Shown one piece after another: positions 1-8,532 of a DNA stretch of 59,237 bases. Below the pieces are notes generated by a model. The model was not told the DNA's origin. It saw only the letters and a program-made list of their open reading frames with translations, and searched no databases. A program made the position numbers and the translations under genes. Source of the DNA: JAQIBY01 sp051747965 (GTDB taxonomy: Bacteria > Bacteroidota > Bacteroidia > Bacteroidales > ML635J-15); NCBI GenBank assembly GCA_051747965.1, contig JBNJGS010000010.1:1-59237 (forward strand). The letters are read 5' to 3'. Every line of letters begins with the position of its first letter. Positions within the stretch are counted from its first letter, which is position 1.

Positions 1-58
1 TTTTTTATTGCCCCCGGCAACTGGAAAACAAGTTTTCCGTGCCGGGGGCAATAAAAAA
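1..58. repeat. 58-bp near-perfect palindrome beside the tRNA-Pro terminator
   Basis: Bases 1-19 and 40-58 are exact reverse complements (19 bp outer stem). Bases 23-29 pair with 32-38 (7 bp inner stem, two-base loop), with a small asymmetric interior bulge. The run of six T lies on the 5' side and the run of six A on the 3' side, on both strands. That is opposite to an intrinsic terminator, so a terminator reading is not supported. The window begins at base 1, so the stem could be longer. Confidence 0.85.
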
Positions 59-86
59 CCCTTTCAGCGTTTGCTGAAAGGGTTTT
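51..86 (-). terminator. intrinsic terminator of tRNA-Pro
   Basis: A perfect 12-bp stem (57-68 with 73-84, four-base loop 69-72) follows the tRNA on the minus strand after about 9 bases. It ends in six T on that strand (bases 53-58), a standard rho-independent layout. The same A/T run forms the outer end of the neighbouring 58-bp palindrome. The plus strand has only four T after the stem, so it may also work weakly in the other direction. Confidence 0.85.
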
Positions 87-93
87 GTGCTTG

Positions 94-168
94 TCGGGGT
101 GGGGAGATTCGAACTCCCGACCTCCTGGTCCCAAACCAGGCGCGCTAACCGGGCTGCGCCACACCCCG
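94..168 (-). tRNA. tRNA-Pro (anticodon UGG)
   Basis: The reverse complement folds into a standard cloverleaf. It has a 7-bp acceptor stem (CGGGGTG with CACCCCG), the C1-G72 pair typical of proline tRNAs, and A as discriminator base at position 94. The anticodon loop is TTTGGGA, giving anticodon TGG, and the T loop is TTCGAAT. No CCA is encoded, so the CCA-adding enzyme must supply it. A promoter (193-223) and a terminator (51-86) flank it, so it looks like a single-gene transcript. Confidence 0.98.
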
Positions 169-192
169 TGCTTTAGTTCTGTAAAGCGGTTG

Positions 193-223
193 CAAATGTA
201 AAACTATTTTTTCATTTTGCAAG
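193..223 (-). promoter_or_regulatory. promoter of tRNA-Pro (Bacteroidota type)
   Basis: Read on the minus strand, TACATTTG (193-200) matches the TAnnTTTG -7 box exactly. A CTTG -33 box (220-223) lies 19 bp upstream. The predicted start is about 20 bases before the tRNA. Confidence 0.7.
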
Positions 224-393
224 TAAAATTTTGAACTTTCCTGTTCCTGTGCCAGAAAGTATTGGCTGGTTTTTATGTAAGCCTCTGGCCGAATGATAAT
301 CATTGCTTTATTTTGATGAATACCGCTTGACTTTTTTTCTGCAATCTGTTGCAAAAAAAAATATTTTTCATCATTGAAGTTTCGATATCATAT

Positions 394-423
394 CTTGAAA
401 TTTGTTTAAATATTTTACATTTG
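394..423 (+). promoter_or_regulatory. promoter of the TrkH gene
   Basis: TACATTTG at 416-423 is an exact TAnnTTTG box, with CTTG at 394-397 as -33 box and 18 bp between them. The chosen ATG follows 18 bases after the box. Confidence 0.6.
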
Positions 424-440
424 TAGCCTGATTGAAAAAT

Positions 441-1889
441 ATGAATTACAGGATAATTGGCTTAACACTGGGTATTCTGCTTGTCATCGAAAGTGTGGCA
501 ATGCTGCTGGGATTGCCTTTCAGTATCTATCACAATGACCATGATATAATTCCGATTTTACTCTCATCAGGCATTACGTTATTTTCCGGTGGTGTGCTGG
601 CACTTGCCAACAGAAATGCAGGCCGGAAAGTGGGAAAACGGGAGGCCTATGTAATTGTGACTTTTGCCTGGTTATTTATGTCTTTGTTTGGCACCCTGCC
701 TTTTGTTATCAGTGGAGCAATACCCAATATTACCAATGCTTTTTTTGAAACCATTTCAGGCTTTACGACAACTGGAGCCTCTGTATTGAATGATATTGAA
801 AGCCTTCCTCATGGCATACTCTTTTGGCGAAGTTTCACCCAGTGGATGGGGGGTATGGGCATTATTGTTTTATCCATTGCCATATTGCCACTGATTAGGG
901 TAGGGGGAATGCAGATGTTTGCTGCTGAAGCACCGGGGCCCACCCAGGACAAAATCAGCCCCAGGATTAAGCAAACTGCAAAAAAACTCTGGTTGGTATA
1001 TCTCCTTTTTACCGTTACCGAGGCAATATTGCTAAAGTTTGCCGGAATGTCTGTTTTTGATGCGATAAACCACGCTTTTACGACCATGGCTACCGGAGGG
1101 TATTCCACCAAACAGGCAAGCATTGCACATTTTCAAAATCCGGCAATACACTATATCATCATTGTTTTCATGTTTCTCGCCGGAGTCAACTTTGCTCTGT
1201 CGTACTTTGCGCTTGCCGGAAAACCCGGCAGATTGTTTAGAAATGATGAGTTTGCATTTTACGGCAGAATAATTCTCTTTGCTACAGCCATTGTCACAGT
1301 TTTGCTGTTTTGGAAAAACGGATTTTCTCTGGAACAATCATTTCGTGATGCCATATTCCAGGTCGTCAGTATTGTAACTACAACCGGCTATGTAACTTCT
1401 GATTACCTTTCCTGGATGCCTTCAGGTTTGTGGGTTTTGATTTTTATGCTCATGTTCATTGGTGGTTCAGCCGGCTCTACTGGTGGCGGAATTAAGGTTA
1501 TCCGAATCATGATGCTGTTCAAAAATGCATATCTCGAGCTGAAACGCCTGTTGCATCCAAATGCCGTTATTCCTGTTCGGTTTAATCAAAAAGCTGTACC
1601 TCAGCAAATAATAGTCAATGTCCTGGCCTTTATCATATTTTACATCCTGATATTCCTGGTCTCAGTAGTTATTATGTCATTCCTGGGTCTGGATTTTGAA
1701 AGCGCAATGGGAGCAGTTGCTGCCACGCTGGGAAATATCGGCCCTGGTATTGGCGATGTAGGTCCTGTGGAAAATTATGCCAACGTCAGTGTTGCCGGAA
1801 AATGGTTTCTTTCTTTCCTTATGCTGCTCGGTCGTCTGGAATTGTTTACAGTACTTATCATTTTCAGCCCGGCTTTCTGGAAAAAGTAA
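441..1889 (+). CDS. trkH: TrkH-family potassium uptake protein
   Basis: Membrane-embedded, potassium-translocating subunit of a Trk/Ktr-type uptake system, 482 residues, the usual length for TrkH. The four pore-loop signatures are visible in order: TTTGAS near residue 110, TMATGGYST near 215, TTTGYVT near 315 and LGNIGPG near 430, with the GG/STGGG segment near 345. Many hydrophobic segments cover the whole chain. ATG 441 is preferred to the upstream TTG at 432 because it is a normal start and sits 18 bases after a good promoter. No TrkA-type regulatory subunit is adjacent; the only TrkA-N domain in the window is fused to the antiporter at 34-36 kb. The ion specificity (K+ versus Na+-coupled K+) cannot be read here. 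Confidence 0.93.
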   Translation: MNYRIIGLTLGILLVIESVAMLLGLPFSIYHNDHDIIPILLSSGITLFSGGVLALANRNAGRKVGKREAYVIVTFAWLFMSLFGTLPFVISGAIPNITNAFFETISGFTTTGASVLNDIESLPHGILFWRSFTQWMGGMGIIVLSIAILPLIRVGGMQMFAAEAPGPTQDKISPRIKQTAKKLWLVYLLFTVTEAILLKFAGMSVFDAINHAFTTMATGGYSTKQASIAHFQNPAIHYIIIVFMFLAGVNFALSYFALAGKPGRLFRNDEFAFYGRIILFATAIVTVLLFWKNGFSLEQSFRDAIFQVVSIVTTTGYVTSDYLSWMPSGLWVLIFMLMFIGGSAGSTGGGIKVIRIMMLFKNAYLELKRLLHPNAVIPVRFNQKAVPQQIIVNVLAFIIFYILIFLVSVVIMSFLGLDFESAMGAVAATLGNIGPGIGDVGPVENYANVSVAGKWFLSFLMLLGRLELFTVLIIFSPAFWKK

Positions 1890-1955
1890 CCCGCATAGCA
1901 GCTGAATAATACATTGCCATATCGCCACTAAGGCTGGTGTACCGCCATTTTTTGC

Positions 1956-1970
1956 TAAGTTTGTCCCATG
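1956..1970 (+). promoter_or_regulatory. -7 box abutting the DUF4268 start codon
   Basis: TAAGTTTG (1956-1963) is an exact TAnnTTTG box and the ATG begins five bases later (1968). The transcript would then start at or next to the ATG, which implies a leaderless mRNA. The -33 region (about 1933-1936, GCTG) is a weak match. Confidence 0.5.
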
Positions 1971-2420
1971 TTTTCAAAAGAAGAAAAGAAAATCCTTCGA
2001 TTGACCTTCTGGGGAGGTTTCAGGGCCATGTCTGCCAGGCGACGACAGGCCGAAGGTAAACCCAGAGAATGGCTGCTGAAAAGAAGCGGGGTGAAAGGAC
2101 TCAGTTTGCGTTTTGATCTTGACAGAGAACATGCCGCTGTTGGTTTTGAAATCTGGAGAAAAGACAAATTTGAAGAAGCCCTGATTTTTGAAAAACTGGA
2201 AAGCCTGCGGAATATGATGGAACGTATTATTGACAGAGAAATCTTCTGGAATGATGAATTTATCACCACCGAGGGCAGACAATGCAGCAGAATATATGTA
2301 CGGCTTGACAATGTTGATATGTACAAAAAAGAAGACTGGCCTGAAATACAGGAGTTCTTTTTTGTTTATATGAGCAAATTCGAAAGTATATTGTTGGAAT
2401 TCAGGGATTTCCTGAGATAA
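1968..2420 (+). CDS. DUF4268 family protein
   Basis: A 150-residue soluble, charged protein. The C-terminal half (IYVRLDNVD, then KEDWPEIQEFF, then a helical tail ending EFRDFL) is the DUF4268 signature. In other genomes this domain is often fused to restriction or nuclease-like N-terminal parts; here it stands alone. It has no signal peptide or membrane segment. It is convergent with ffh, with only 14 bases between stops, so the two are not co-transcribed. Its biochemical function is unknown. Confidence 0.85.
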   Translation: MFSKEEKKILRLTFWGGFRAMSARRRQAEGKPREWLLKRSGVKGLSLRFDLDREHAAVGFEIWRKDKFEEALIFEKLESLRNMMERIIDREIFWNDEFITTEGRQCSRIYVRLDNVDMYKKEDWPEIQEFFFVYMSKFESILLEFRDFLR

Positions 2421-2434
2421 CTCCCCGATGATAT

Positions 2435-3763
2435 TTATTGCTTGAATACATTGCCAAGAGAACGGCGTTTGTTTTTGTCTCCTGTCATGGCACTCATCAT
2501 TTTACGTGTTTCCTTAAATTGTTTCAGAAGCTTATTTACATCCTGCACACTGCTGCCACTACCTTCGGCTATGCGTGCGCGACGACTGCCGTTAATCAAC
2601 TGCGGATTGCGTCTTTCTTCAGGTGTCATGGAACGTATAATGGCTTCAATTCCCTTGAATGCGTCATCATCAATGTCCAGATTCCGGATGGCTTTTCCCA
2701 TTCCGGGTATCATGCCCATCAGATCTTTGACGTTGCCCATTTTTTTGATTTGCTGTATCTGCTTGATGAAATCTTCAAAGTCAAACTGGTTTTTCGCGAT
2801 TTTCTTTTGCAGTTTGCGTGATTCCTCTTCATCAAATTGTTCCTGGGCTTTCTCCACAAGAGATACAACATCACCCATGCCAAGGATACGGTCTGCCATA
2901 CGACTTGGATGGAAAACATCCAGTGCATCCATTTTTTCTCCCTGACTCATGAATTTGATCGGCTCATTCACTACCGAACGGATGGTCAGTGCTGCTCCGC
3001 CTTTGGTGTCACCGTCAAGTTTTGTGAGCACAACGCCGTCATAATCCAGACGATCATGAAATTCCTTTGCCGTATTAACTGCATCCTGACCGGTCATTGA
3101 ATCCACCACGAAAAGGGTTTCTGAAGGATTGACCGCTTCCTTGATGGCAGCAATCTCATTCATCATGTCTTCATCAATTGCCAGACGTCCTGCTGTATCA
3201 ATGATGACCGTGTCCATACCGTTTTCTTTGGCATGACGGATGGCTCGTTTGGCAATTTTTACCGGCTGCTTGTTGTCTTCTTCCGTATACACGGGAACAT
3301 CAACCTGGCCGCCAAGTACTTTCAACTGCTCAATGGCCGCCGGACGATAAACATCTCCGGCAACAAGCAAAGGATGACGCCCGCGTTTGGATTTTAATAA
3401 ACGGGCCAGCTTTCCTGAAAAGGTAGTTTTACCACTACCCTGAAGACCGGCAATCAAAATTACTGCAGGCTTGCCGTCAAGATTGATGTCTTCTGCCTCA
3501 CTGCCCATAAGAACAGCCAGCTCATCATGTACAATTTTAACCAGCATCTGACCAGGTTTTACACTGTTAAGTACATCCTGGCCAAGGGCTTTTTCTTTTA
3601 CCGTAGTGGTGAAATCTTTGGCAATCTTATAGTTAACATCGGCATTCAATAGAGCGCGACGTACATCTTTCAATGTCTCTGCAACATTTACTTCAGTGAT
3701 TTTGCCTTCACCCTTGAGTATCTTAAACGATTTCTCTAGTCTGTCAGATAGGTTTTCAAACAT
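2435..3763 (-). CDS. ffh: signal recognition particle GTPase Ffh
   Basis: GTPase of the bacterial signal recognition particle, which binds 4.5S RNA and signal sequences and delivers ribosomes to FtsY. It has 442 residues, normal for Ffh. An N domain is followed by the G domain: P-loop GLQGSGKTT near residue 107, DTAGR near 190, TKLDGD near 247. A methionine-rich M domain follows (MIPGMGK near 350, then SMTPEER and the SRRARIAEGSG RNA-binding segment). A promoter lies 25 bases upstream of the ATG. No ffs RNA gene was recognised nearby. Confidence 0.98.
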   Translation of the reverse strand: MFENLSDRLEKSFKILKGEGKITEVNVAETLKDVRRALLNADVNYKIAKDFTTTVKEKALGQDVLNSVKPGQMLVKIVHDELAVLMGSEAEDINLDGKPAVILIAGLQGSGKTTFSGKLARLLKSKRGRHPLLVAGDVYRPAAIEQLKVLGGQVDVPVYTEEDNKQPVKIAKRAIRHAKENGMDTVIIDTAGRLAIDEDMMNEIAAIKEAVNPSETLFVVDSMTGQDAVNTAKEFHDRLDYDGVVLTKLDGDTKGGAALTIRSVVNEPIKFMSQGEKMDALDVFHPSRMADRILGMGDVVSLVEKAQEQFDEEESRKLQKKIAKNQFDFEDFIKQIQQIKKMGNVKDLMGMIPGMGKAIRNLDIDDDAFKGIEAIIRSMTPEERRNPQLINGSRRARIAEGSGSSVQDVNKLLKQFKETRKMMSAMTGDKNKRRSLGNVFKQ

Positions 3764-4099
3764 GGTGTTTCAATAAATAATTCGCTGCAAAATTAATCAT
3801 TTCATTACAAGATGGCAAGTTTGTTTTTGGAAAGCAGATTATCCCAGGATTATCAATCATAGCTTTGGCTTCCTTTGCAGATTGTCCGGAGCATTTTTTG
3901 TCCTGCCTCAAAAAATGCCGGATGTATGCCGTATAAACAAAAATGTGAATGTTTCTCACCCGGCAAATGTTCTGTCATAAAACAAGTTATAAAACATTTA
4001 TTATTTTGTGAAAGCCTATTGTAAATACAAAAATAATTGTTGAATTTTGTTTCCTGATTTTATGAATTTTATTGTTGTATATTTTTAATTTGCTGGCTT
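3764..4099. other. intergenic region between ffh and rocD (336 bp)
   Basis: Divergent regulatory region between two outward-facing genes. It contains the ffh promoter at 3788-3819. Before rocD only an imperfect -7 match (4085-4092, one mismatch) was found, without a convincing -33 box. No gene, RNA or strong hairpin is visible; short open frames here look like chance. Confidence 0.6.
3788..3819 (-). promoter_or_regulatory. promoter of ffh
   Basis: On the minus strand TAATTTTG (3788-3795) is an exact TAnnTTTG box. CTTG (3816-3819) lies 20 bp upstream as -33 box. Confidence 0.7.
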
Positions 4100-5326
4100 A
4101 TGGCTACTAAAGAAATGAAAACACAGGATTACATTGCACGGGAAGAAAAGTATGGTGCACATAATTATCATCCGCTACCCGTTGTGCTTGAAAAAGGTGA
4201 AGGTCCTTTTGTATGGGATGTTGAAGGAAAAAAATATTTTGATTTCCTTTCAGCCTACTCTGCAGTAAACCAGGGACATTGTCATCCCAGGATTGTTGAT
4301 GCCATGACTGAACAGGCTAAAACCCTGACGCTTACATCAAGGGCTTTTCACAACAATGTGTTGGGAGAGTTTGAAGAATACATTACTAAGTATTTTGGCT
4401 ATGATAAAGTATTGCCGATGAATACCGGTGCTGAAGCAGATGAAACTGCCATCAAGCTGGTGCGTAAATGGGGATACGAGAAAAAAGGAATTCCTGCCAA
4501 CAAGGCCAAAATAATTGTCTGTGAAAACAACTTTCACGGCCGCACGGTCACCATCATATCAATGAGCAGTGATCCGGATGCCTACACAGGATACGGTCCA
4601 TATACTCCGGGTTTTGTTACAGTACCCTACAATGATCTGGATGCTCTGGAAAAAGAACTGAAAGATCCCAATGTGGCCGGCTTCCTCGTTGAGCCTATTC
4701 AGGGAGAAGCAGGTGTGTATGTTCCGGAAGACGGATACATCAAAAAAGCTTATGATCTTTGTAAAGCCAATAATGTGCTGTTTGTCGCGGATGAGGTACA
4801 AACCGGAATTGCACGCACAGGTAAATTGCTGGCATGTGACCATGAGGATGTTCATCCTGATATACTGATCCTGGGTAAAGCCATCTCCGGTGGTGTATAT
4901 CCGGTATCTGCAGTTCTGGCCAACGACGACATTATGCTCGTTATTAAACCCGGACAACATGGTTCAACCTTTGGTGGCAATCCCGTCGCTGCTAAAGTGG
5001 CAATGGCTGCCCTGGATGTAGTGAAAGACGAAAAACTTGCCGAACGTGCCGAGTATCTTGGTAAGATTTTCCGTGACGAAATGAGTAGTATCGGTTCTGA
5101 AATGATCGGACTGGTACGTGGTAAAGGTCTCCTCAATGCTGTGGTTATCAAACCCAAAAACGGAAAAGAAGCATGGGATGTCTGTGTTGAAATGGCCAAA
5201 GAAGGTGTGCTGGCTAAACCAACACACGGCGATATTATCCGCTTTGCTCCACCTCTGGTAATTACGGAAGAACAACTCCGCGAAGGCATTGACAGAATCA
5301 AAAAAGTCTTCAAAAAGTTTGAATAA
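4100..5326 (+). CDS. rocD: ornithine aminotransferase
   Basis: PLP-dependent class III aminotransferase converting ornithine and 2-oxoglutarate to glutamate-5-semialdehyde and glutamate. It has 408 residues, the usual length. The N-terminal signature HNYHPLPVVLEKGEG is characteristic of ornithine-delta-aminotransferases. MNTGAEADETAIKL near 112 and VADEVQTG near 230 fit the cofactor site, and Lys260 in LILGKAISGG is the expected Schiff-base lysine. It is monocistronic, with a terminator at 5345. The related acetylornithine aminotransferase cannot be wholly excluded, but the YHPLPVV motif argues for RocD. Confidence 0.93.
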   Translation: MATKEMKTQDYIAREEKYGAHNYHPLPVVLEKGEGPFVWDVEGKKYFDFLSAYSAVNQGHCHPRIVDAMTEQAKTLTLTSRAFHNNVLGEFEEYITKYFGYDKVLPMNTGAEADETAIKLVRKWGYEKKGIPANKAKIIVCENNFHGRTVTIISMSSDPDAYTGYGPYTPGFVTVPYNDLDALEKELKDPNVAGFLVEPIQGEAGVYVPEDGYIKKAYDLCKANNVLFVADEVQTGIARTGKLLACDHEDVHPDILILGKAISGGVYPVSAVLANDDIMLVIKPGQHGSTFGGNPVAAKVAMAALDVVKDEKLAERAEYLGKIFRDEMSSIGSEMIGLVRGKGLLNAVVIKPKNGKEAWDVCVEMAKEGVLAKPTHGDIIRFAPPLVITEEQLREGIDRIKKVFKKFE

Positions 5327-5344
5327 TTCAAACAGATAATTCAG

Positions 5345-5378
5345 AAAAAAGCCGTGTCAAATGATGCGGCTTTTTTTA
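5345..5378 (+). terminator. intrinsic terminator after rocD
   Basis: AGCCGTGTCA pairs with TGATGCGGCT (two G-T wobbles) around a short loop and is followed by seven T. Confidence 0.85.
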
Positions 5379-5462
5379 TTTATACCTTGTGGTGGCTGAA
5401 TTGTATTCATCCGTTGTTTTGTGATATCTATCAATTATTCCGGGCATTTTATCAAAGAAAGT

Positions 5463-5492
5463 TTTGATCAGGTAAGTTTGACCTTACTTTAG
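5463..5492 (+). promoter_or_regulatory. promoter of the LamG protein gene
   Basis: TTTG at 5463-5466 and TACTTTAG at 5485-5492 (one mismatch to TAnnTTTG) are separated by 18 bp. The ATG follows 28 bases later. The same TACTTTAG variant precedes the histidine kinase gene at 45547. Confidence 0.55.
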
Positions 5493-5519
5493 CTGCAGAA
5501 CATTACAAAACGCCACCTT

Positions 5520-7208
5520 ATGAAAACCTTTTTTGCCACAATTACTCTGACAATTTTAAGCCTGACAGCCTTTGCACAAGGTGCATCAAATGCCTACCGT
5601 TTTGACGGAGATGGTGATGCTGTGAATTTTGGAGCCGTTGATTTTAATTTTACAAATCAAATGACGGTGATGGGATGGATGAAATGGAATATTGACCCTA
5701 AAAACGGTGACAACTGGGCAAATATTGTGACCATTAATTCATCACAAACAGGTGATTATGGTCAGTTCTGGATTCAGCACGACCGCAATAACAACAAACT
5801 GGAATTTGCTCTTCAAACGGAAAACAACCGTCAGTTTATCTGGTCTAATACCCATGTTCAGGAAGATAAATGGGTGCACTTTGCTGCTACTTATGATGGT
5901 AACGTTCAGCGCTTGTACATAAATGGTGTTGAAGAAGGGCATCAAAACCGCAGTGGGGACATAATTACTTTTCAGCCTGATTTTAATCTGACATTTGCTA
6001 ACTGGGCCGCTAACGGAGGAGATCGTTATTTTAACGGTGAGCTTGACGAAGTTTCCATCTGGAACCGAGCACTTACAACTGACGAAATTCGTAATGCCAT
6101 GACCAAAAAACTGGCTGGTGATGAAAACGACCTGCTTGCTTATTATCGTTTTGATGAACTTAATGCTGGTTTGCTGAGCGATGAATCCGGAACGTATGAC
6201 GGTAATGTAACAGAAACCCAGTTGGTTACAAGTACAGCTCCGGTGGGAGATGATAATGCCTGGACGTATGACGAGGATGAATTGGTTTATGAGGGCACTG
6301 ACCACAGAATCACCCTCTCAGATTTTAGTGGCAATATGGAAGGTATTCACATTTACCATGTATCCGAATCGCCGAATACACTGGAAGTTGACAATCCCGA
6401 TATTTCAGAAATTGTAGATGGAGGGTACTGGGGTATCTTTGTTATCAGAAACGGAAGCAATCTCACATTCAAATACACCAAAGAACTTCTGTCAAACACC
6501 AGCATTAGCGTAAACGATTCCCTGACAATTGCTTATAGAAATAACGCTGCTGATCAATGGAACTGGCAGGCCATTGAGCAAAATGTACCGGATTCAAGTG
6601 GCTTTTTCTATACCGAGGGAGGCTTCTATCATCGTGAATACATTTTGGCAAAAGCAAATCCTTCACTATTGCCAATCGAGCTCAGTATGTTTAATCTTTC
6701 TGATACTGATAATTCAGTGCTCATTGAGTGGGAAACTGCCTCAGAACTGAATAATGATTACTTTCTTATTGAACGTTCAGGTGATGGAGAAAACTGGACA
6801 GATATCGCAAGGGTAGATGGCGCCGGTACAAGCAAAACTGCCAACTATTACGAGTTTGAAGACATGAACCCACTGAATGGTACATCCTATTACCGCCTGA
6901 GACAGGTGGATTATGACGGGGCTTCAGAAACCTTCAGCAGCAAAAGCATAAGTTTTTTGCAAAATGATACGTTTGAAGTTGAGACTTATCCCAATCCCGT
7001 GATCGACAGGTTGACAGTGAATGCGGATCATGAAATCAGAAATATTTCACTCTATACAGCTTCCGGCTTTCCTGTACACGTTTCCCTGAGCATGCATGAT
7101 AAGTCTGTGGTTGTTGATATGTCCGGATTGCCTGCAGGAGCTTATATGCTTAATGTCGTCACGGCCAATGGTAATAGCACAAGCCGCAAAGTTTTAAAAC
7201 AAAATTAA
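5520..7208 (+). CDS. secreted LamG-like protein with T9SS sorting domain
   Basis: Predicted exported protein of 562 residues. A signal peptide (hydrophobic core to about residue 19, ending FAQG) is followed by a LamG/concanavalin-like jelly-roll at about 25-205. Typical motifs there are VHFAATYDGN, RLYINGVEEG and GELDEVSIWNRAL. A beta-rich middle follows, then a fibronectin-like segment (IEWETASELNNDYFLIERS) and a C-terminal type A T9SS sorting domain beginning YPNPVIDRLTV and ending KVLKQN. The LamG part suggests binding of a glycan or surface ligand, but the ligand is unknown. T9SS would export it across the outer membrane and anchor or release it. It is a single-gene unit between a promoter and a terminator. 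Confidence 0.88.
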   Translation: MKTFFATITLTILSLTAFAQGASNAYRFDGDGDAVNFGAVDFNFTNQMTVMGWMKWNIDPKNGDNWANIVTINSSQTGDYGQFWIQHDRNNNKLEFALQTENNRQFIWSNTHVQEDKWVHFAATYDGNVQRLYINGVEEGHQNRSGDIITFQPDFNLTFANWAANGGDRYFNGELDEVSIWNRALTTDEIRNAMTKKLAGDENDLLAYYRFDELNAGLLSDESGTYDGNVTETQLVTSTAPVGDDNAWTYDEDELVYEGTDHRITLSDFSGNMEGIHIYHVSESPNTLEVDNPDISEIVDGGYWGIFVIRNGSNLTFKYTKELLSNTSISVNDSLTIAYRNNAADQWNWQAIEQNVPDSSGFFYTEGGFYHREYILAKANPSLLPIELSMFNLSDTDNSVLIEWETASELNNDYFLIERSGDGENWTDIARVDGAGTSKTANYYEFEDMNPLNGTSYYRLRQVDYDGASETFSSKSISFLQNDTFEVETYPNPVIDRLTVNADHEIRNISLYTASGFPVHVSLSMHDKSVVVDMSGLPAGAYMLNVVTANGNSTSRKVLKQN

Positions 7209-7242
7209 TCATGTGACTGGTTTTTTAGGATTAACCGGTTTA

Positions 7243-7270
7243 GGGTGCCTGATTCAGGTGCCCTTTTTTT
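7243..7270 (+). terminator. intrinsic terminator after the LamG protein gene
   Basis: GGGTGCCTG and CAGGTGCCC pair with two G-T wobbles around ATT, followed by seven T. Confidence 0.85.
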
Positions 7271-7288
7271 GGTCAAAATAACAGGAGC

Positions 7289-7321
7289 GTTGCCCGTTAC
7301 AAATTCAATTTTGTACCTTTG
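7289..7321 (+). promoter_or_regulatory. promoter of the AlbA_2-Nudix operon, probably leaderless
   Basis: TACCTTTG (7314-7321) is an exact -7 box and GTTG (7289-7292) a -33 box 21 bp upstream. The ATG begins at 7326, five bases after the box, the same spacing as at 1963/1968 and 35914/35909. A leaderless transcript is therefore likely. Confidence 0.6.
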
Positions 7322-7325
7322 TCAT

Positions 7326-8003
7326 ATGTCTGCATATATTCAAAGTTTAATCGAAGAAGGTGAGCATCAGCAGCTTGATTTTAAATATCAGGTCACCGAT
7401 GCAAAAAAGATTGCCCGTACCGTGGCTGCGTTTGCCAATACCGACGGAGGCAGATTGCTGATCGGGGTAAAGGACAATGGCAGAATTGCAGGCATCCGTT
7501 CTGATGAAGAGTTTTTTATGATGGAATCCGCAGCAGAAATATTTTGTAAACCGGCTGTGGCTATAGATGCAAAAACCTGGAATATAAGAGGCAAACAGGT
7601 ACTCGAAGTCATCATTCCAAAAACTGAAGCAGATGAACCAATCACGGCACCCGACCCGGAAGGACATAGAAAAGCCTATGTGCGGCGTGATGATATGAAC
7701 CTGGTGGCTGATGAGGTGCTGCATGCTGTCTGGAAACGAATACAAAGCCATCAGGGAGCGTATATCTCTTATTCAGCCAATGAAAAACAGATTCTGAATG
7801 CCCTGGAAAACAATGAAACAAAGGAATTGGATGAGCTTATGGATTATACCGGCCTGCAGCGTGCCTTGCTGGTGGATATCCTGATAAATCTTGTTCTTGC
7901 AGATATCGTTACGCTGATTCCTGGCATCAGAGGGAGTGAATTTGCCTTAAAGGAGGATTTTTATTTGGAAGATTTTGATGCAAATATTCAAAACAGAAAG
8001 TAA
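7326..8003 (+). CDS. AlbA_2 (Schlafen-type) domain protein
   Basis: A 225-residue soluble protein. The N-terminal 130 residues match the AlbA_2 domain, a putative DNA- or nucleotide-binding fold. Visible motifs are the LDFKYQV strand near 17, AFANTDGGRLLIGVKDNG near 34-51 and the YVRRDDMN motif near 118. The C-terminal part looks like a winged-helix region (LDELMDYTGL near 171). ATG 7326 is chosen because the longer frame back to 7245 starts inside the preceding terminator and upstream of the promoter. The Nudix gene begins five bases after the stop, so the two form an operon. Its precise role is unknown; many such proteins act as regulators. Confidence 0.85.
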   Translation: MSAYIQSLIEEGEHQQLDFKYQVTDAKKIARTVAAFANTDGGRLLIGVKDNGRIAGIRSDEEFFMMESAAEIFCKPAVAIDAKTWNIRGKQVLEVIIPKTEADEPITAPDPEGHRKAYVRRDDMNLVADEVLHAVWKRIQSHQGAYISYSANEKQILNALENNETKELDELMDYTGLQRALLVDILINLVLADIVTLIPGIRGSEFALKEDFYLEDFDANIQNRK

Positions 8004-8008
8004 ATATT

Positions 8009-8434
8009 ATGTCATACACTTATGAGTATCCCCGTCCCATGGTTACCGTAGATGCTCTGGTTTTCGCCGGCAACAGACCTGACCTGAAAGTGCTGCTGAT
8101 CCGGCGTGGCAATGAACCATTCAAAGGACAGTGGGCTTTACCGGGCGGTTTTGTAGATATGGATGAGCCACTATTTGATGCAGTTGTGCGTGAACTGTAC
8201 GAAGAGACCGGCTTGCAAATTGTCGATTTCCGTCAGTTGCATACTTTTGGTAATCCCGGCCGTGACCCCAGGGGCAGAAATATCACCACCGTATATATTT
8301 CACAGATTGATGCCCCGCTACAACCCACCGCCGGTGATGATGCTGCCATGGCACAGTGGTTCTCCCTTGATGAACTGCCTCCGCTGGCATTTGACCATGA
8401 GGATGTGATTGCTATGGGTCTGACTGTCGTCTGA
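8009..8434 (+). CDS. Nudix hydrolase (ADP-ribose pyrophosphatase/NrtR-like family)
   Basis: A 141-residue Nudix protein. The Nudix box is clear: GGFVDMDE at about 48-55, then REL near 63 and EETGL near 67, in the GX5EX7REUXEEXGU spacing. The leading segment MVTVDALVF and the downstream FGNPGRDPRGR are typical of Bacteroidota ADP-ribose or related nucleoside-diphosphate pyrophosphatases. No winged-helix tail is present, so it is not an NrtR repressor. It is co-transcribed with the AlbA_2 gene. The exact substrate is not readable from sequence. Confidence 0.9.
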   Translation: MSYTYEYPRPMVTVDALVFAGNRPDLKVLLIRRGNEPFKGQWALPGGFVDMDEPLFDAVVRELYEETGLQIVDFRQLHTFGNPGRDPRGRNITTVYISQIDAPLQPTAGDDAAMAQWFSLDELPPLAFDHEDVIAMGLTVV

Positions 8435-8532
8435 TCATACGCCTGCTTGTAAGCGGTGACCATATTATTATAAAAAGGCAGACTCCTAAGTTCCACGATA
8501 TGAGCAAGTAAGTGCGATATGTTATATAACAG

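Noticed and set aside
7245..7325. N-terminal extension of the AlbA_2 protein
   Set aside because: It starts inside the preceding terminator hairpin and upstream of a perfect promoter; the domain begins at ATG 7326.
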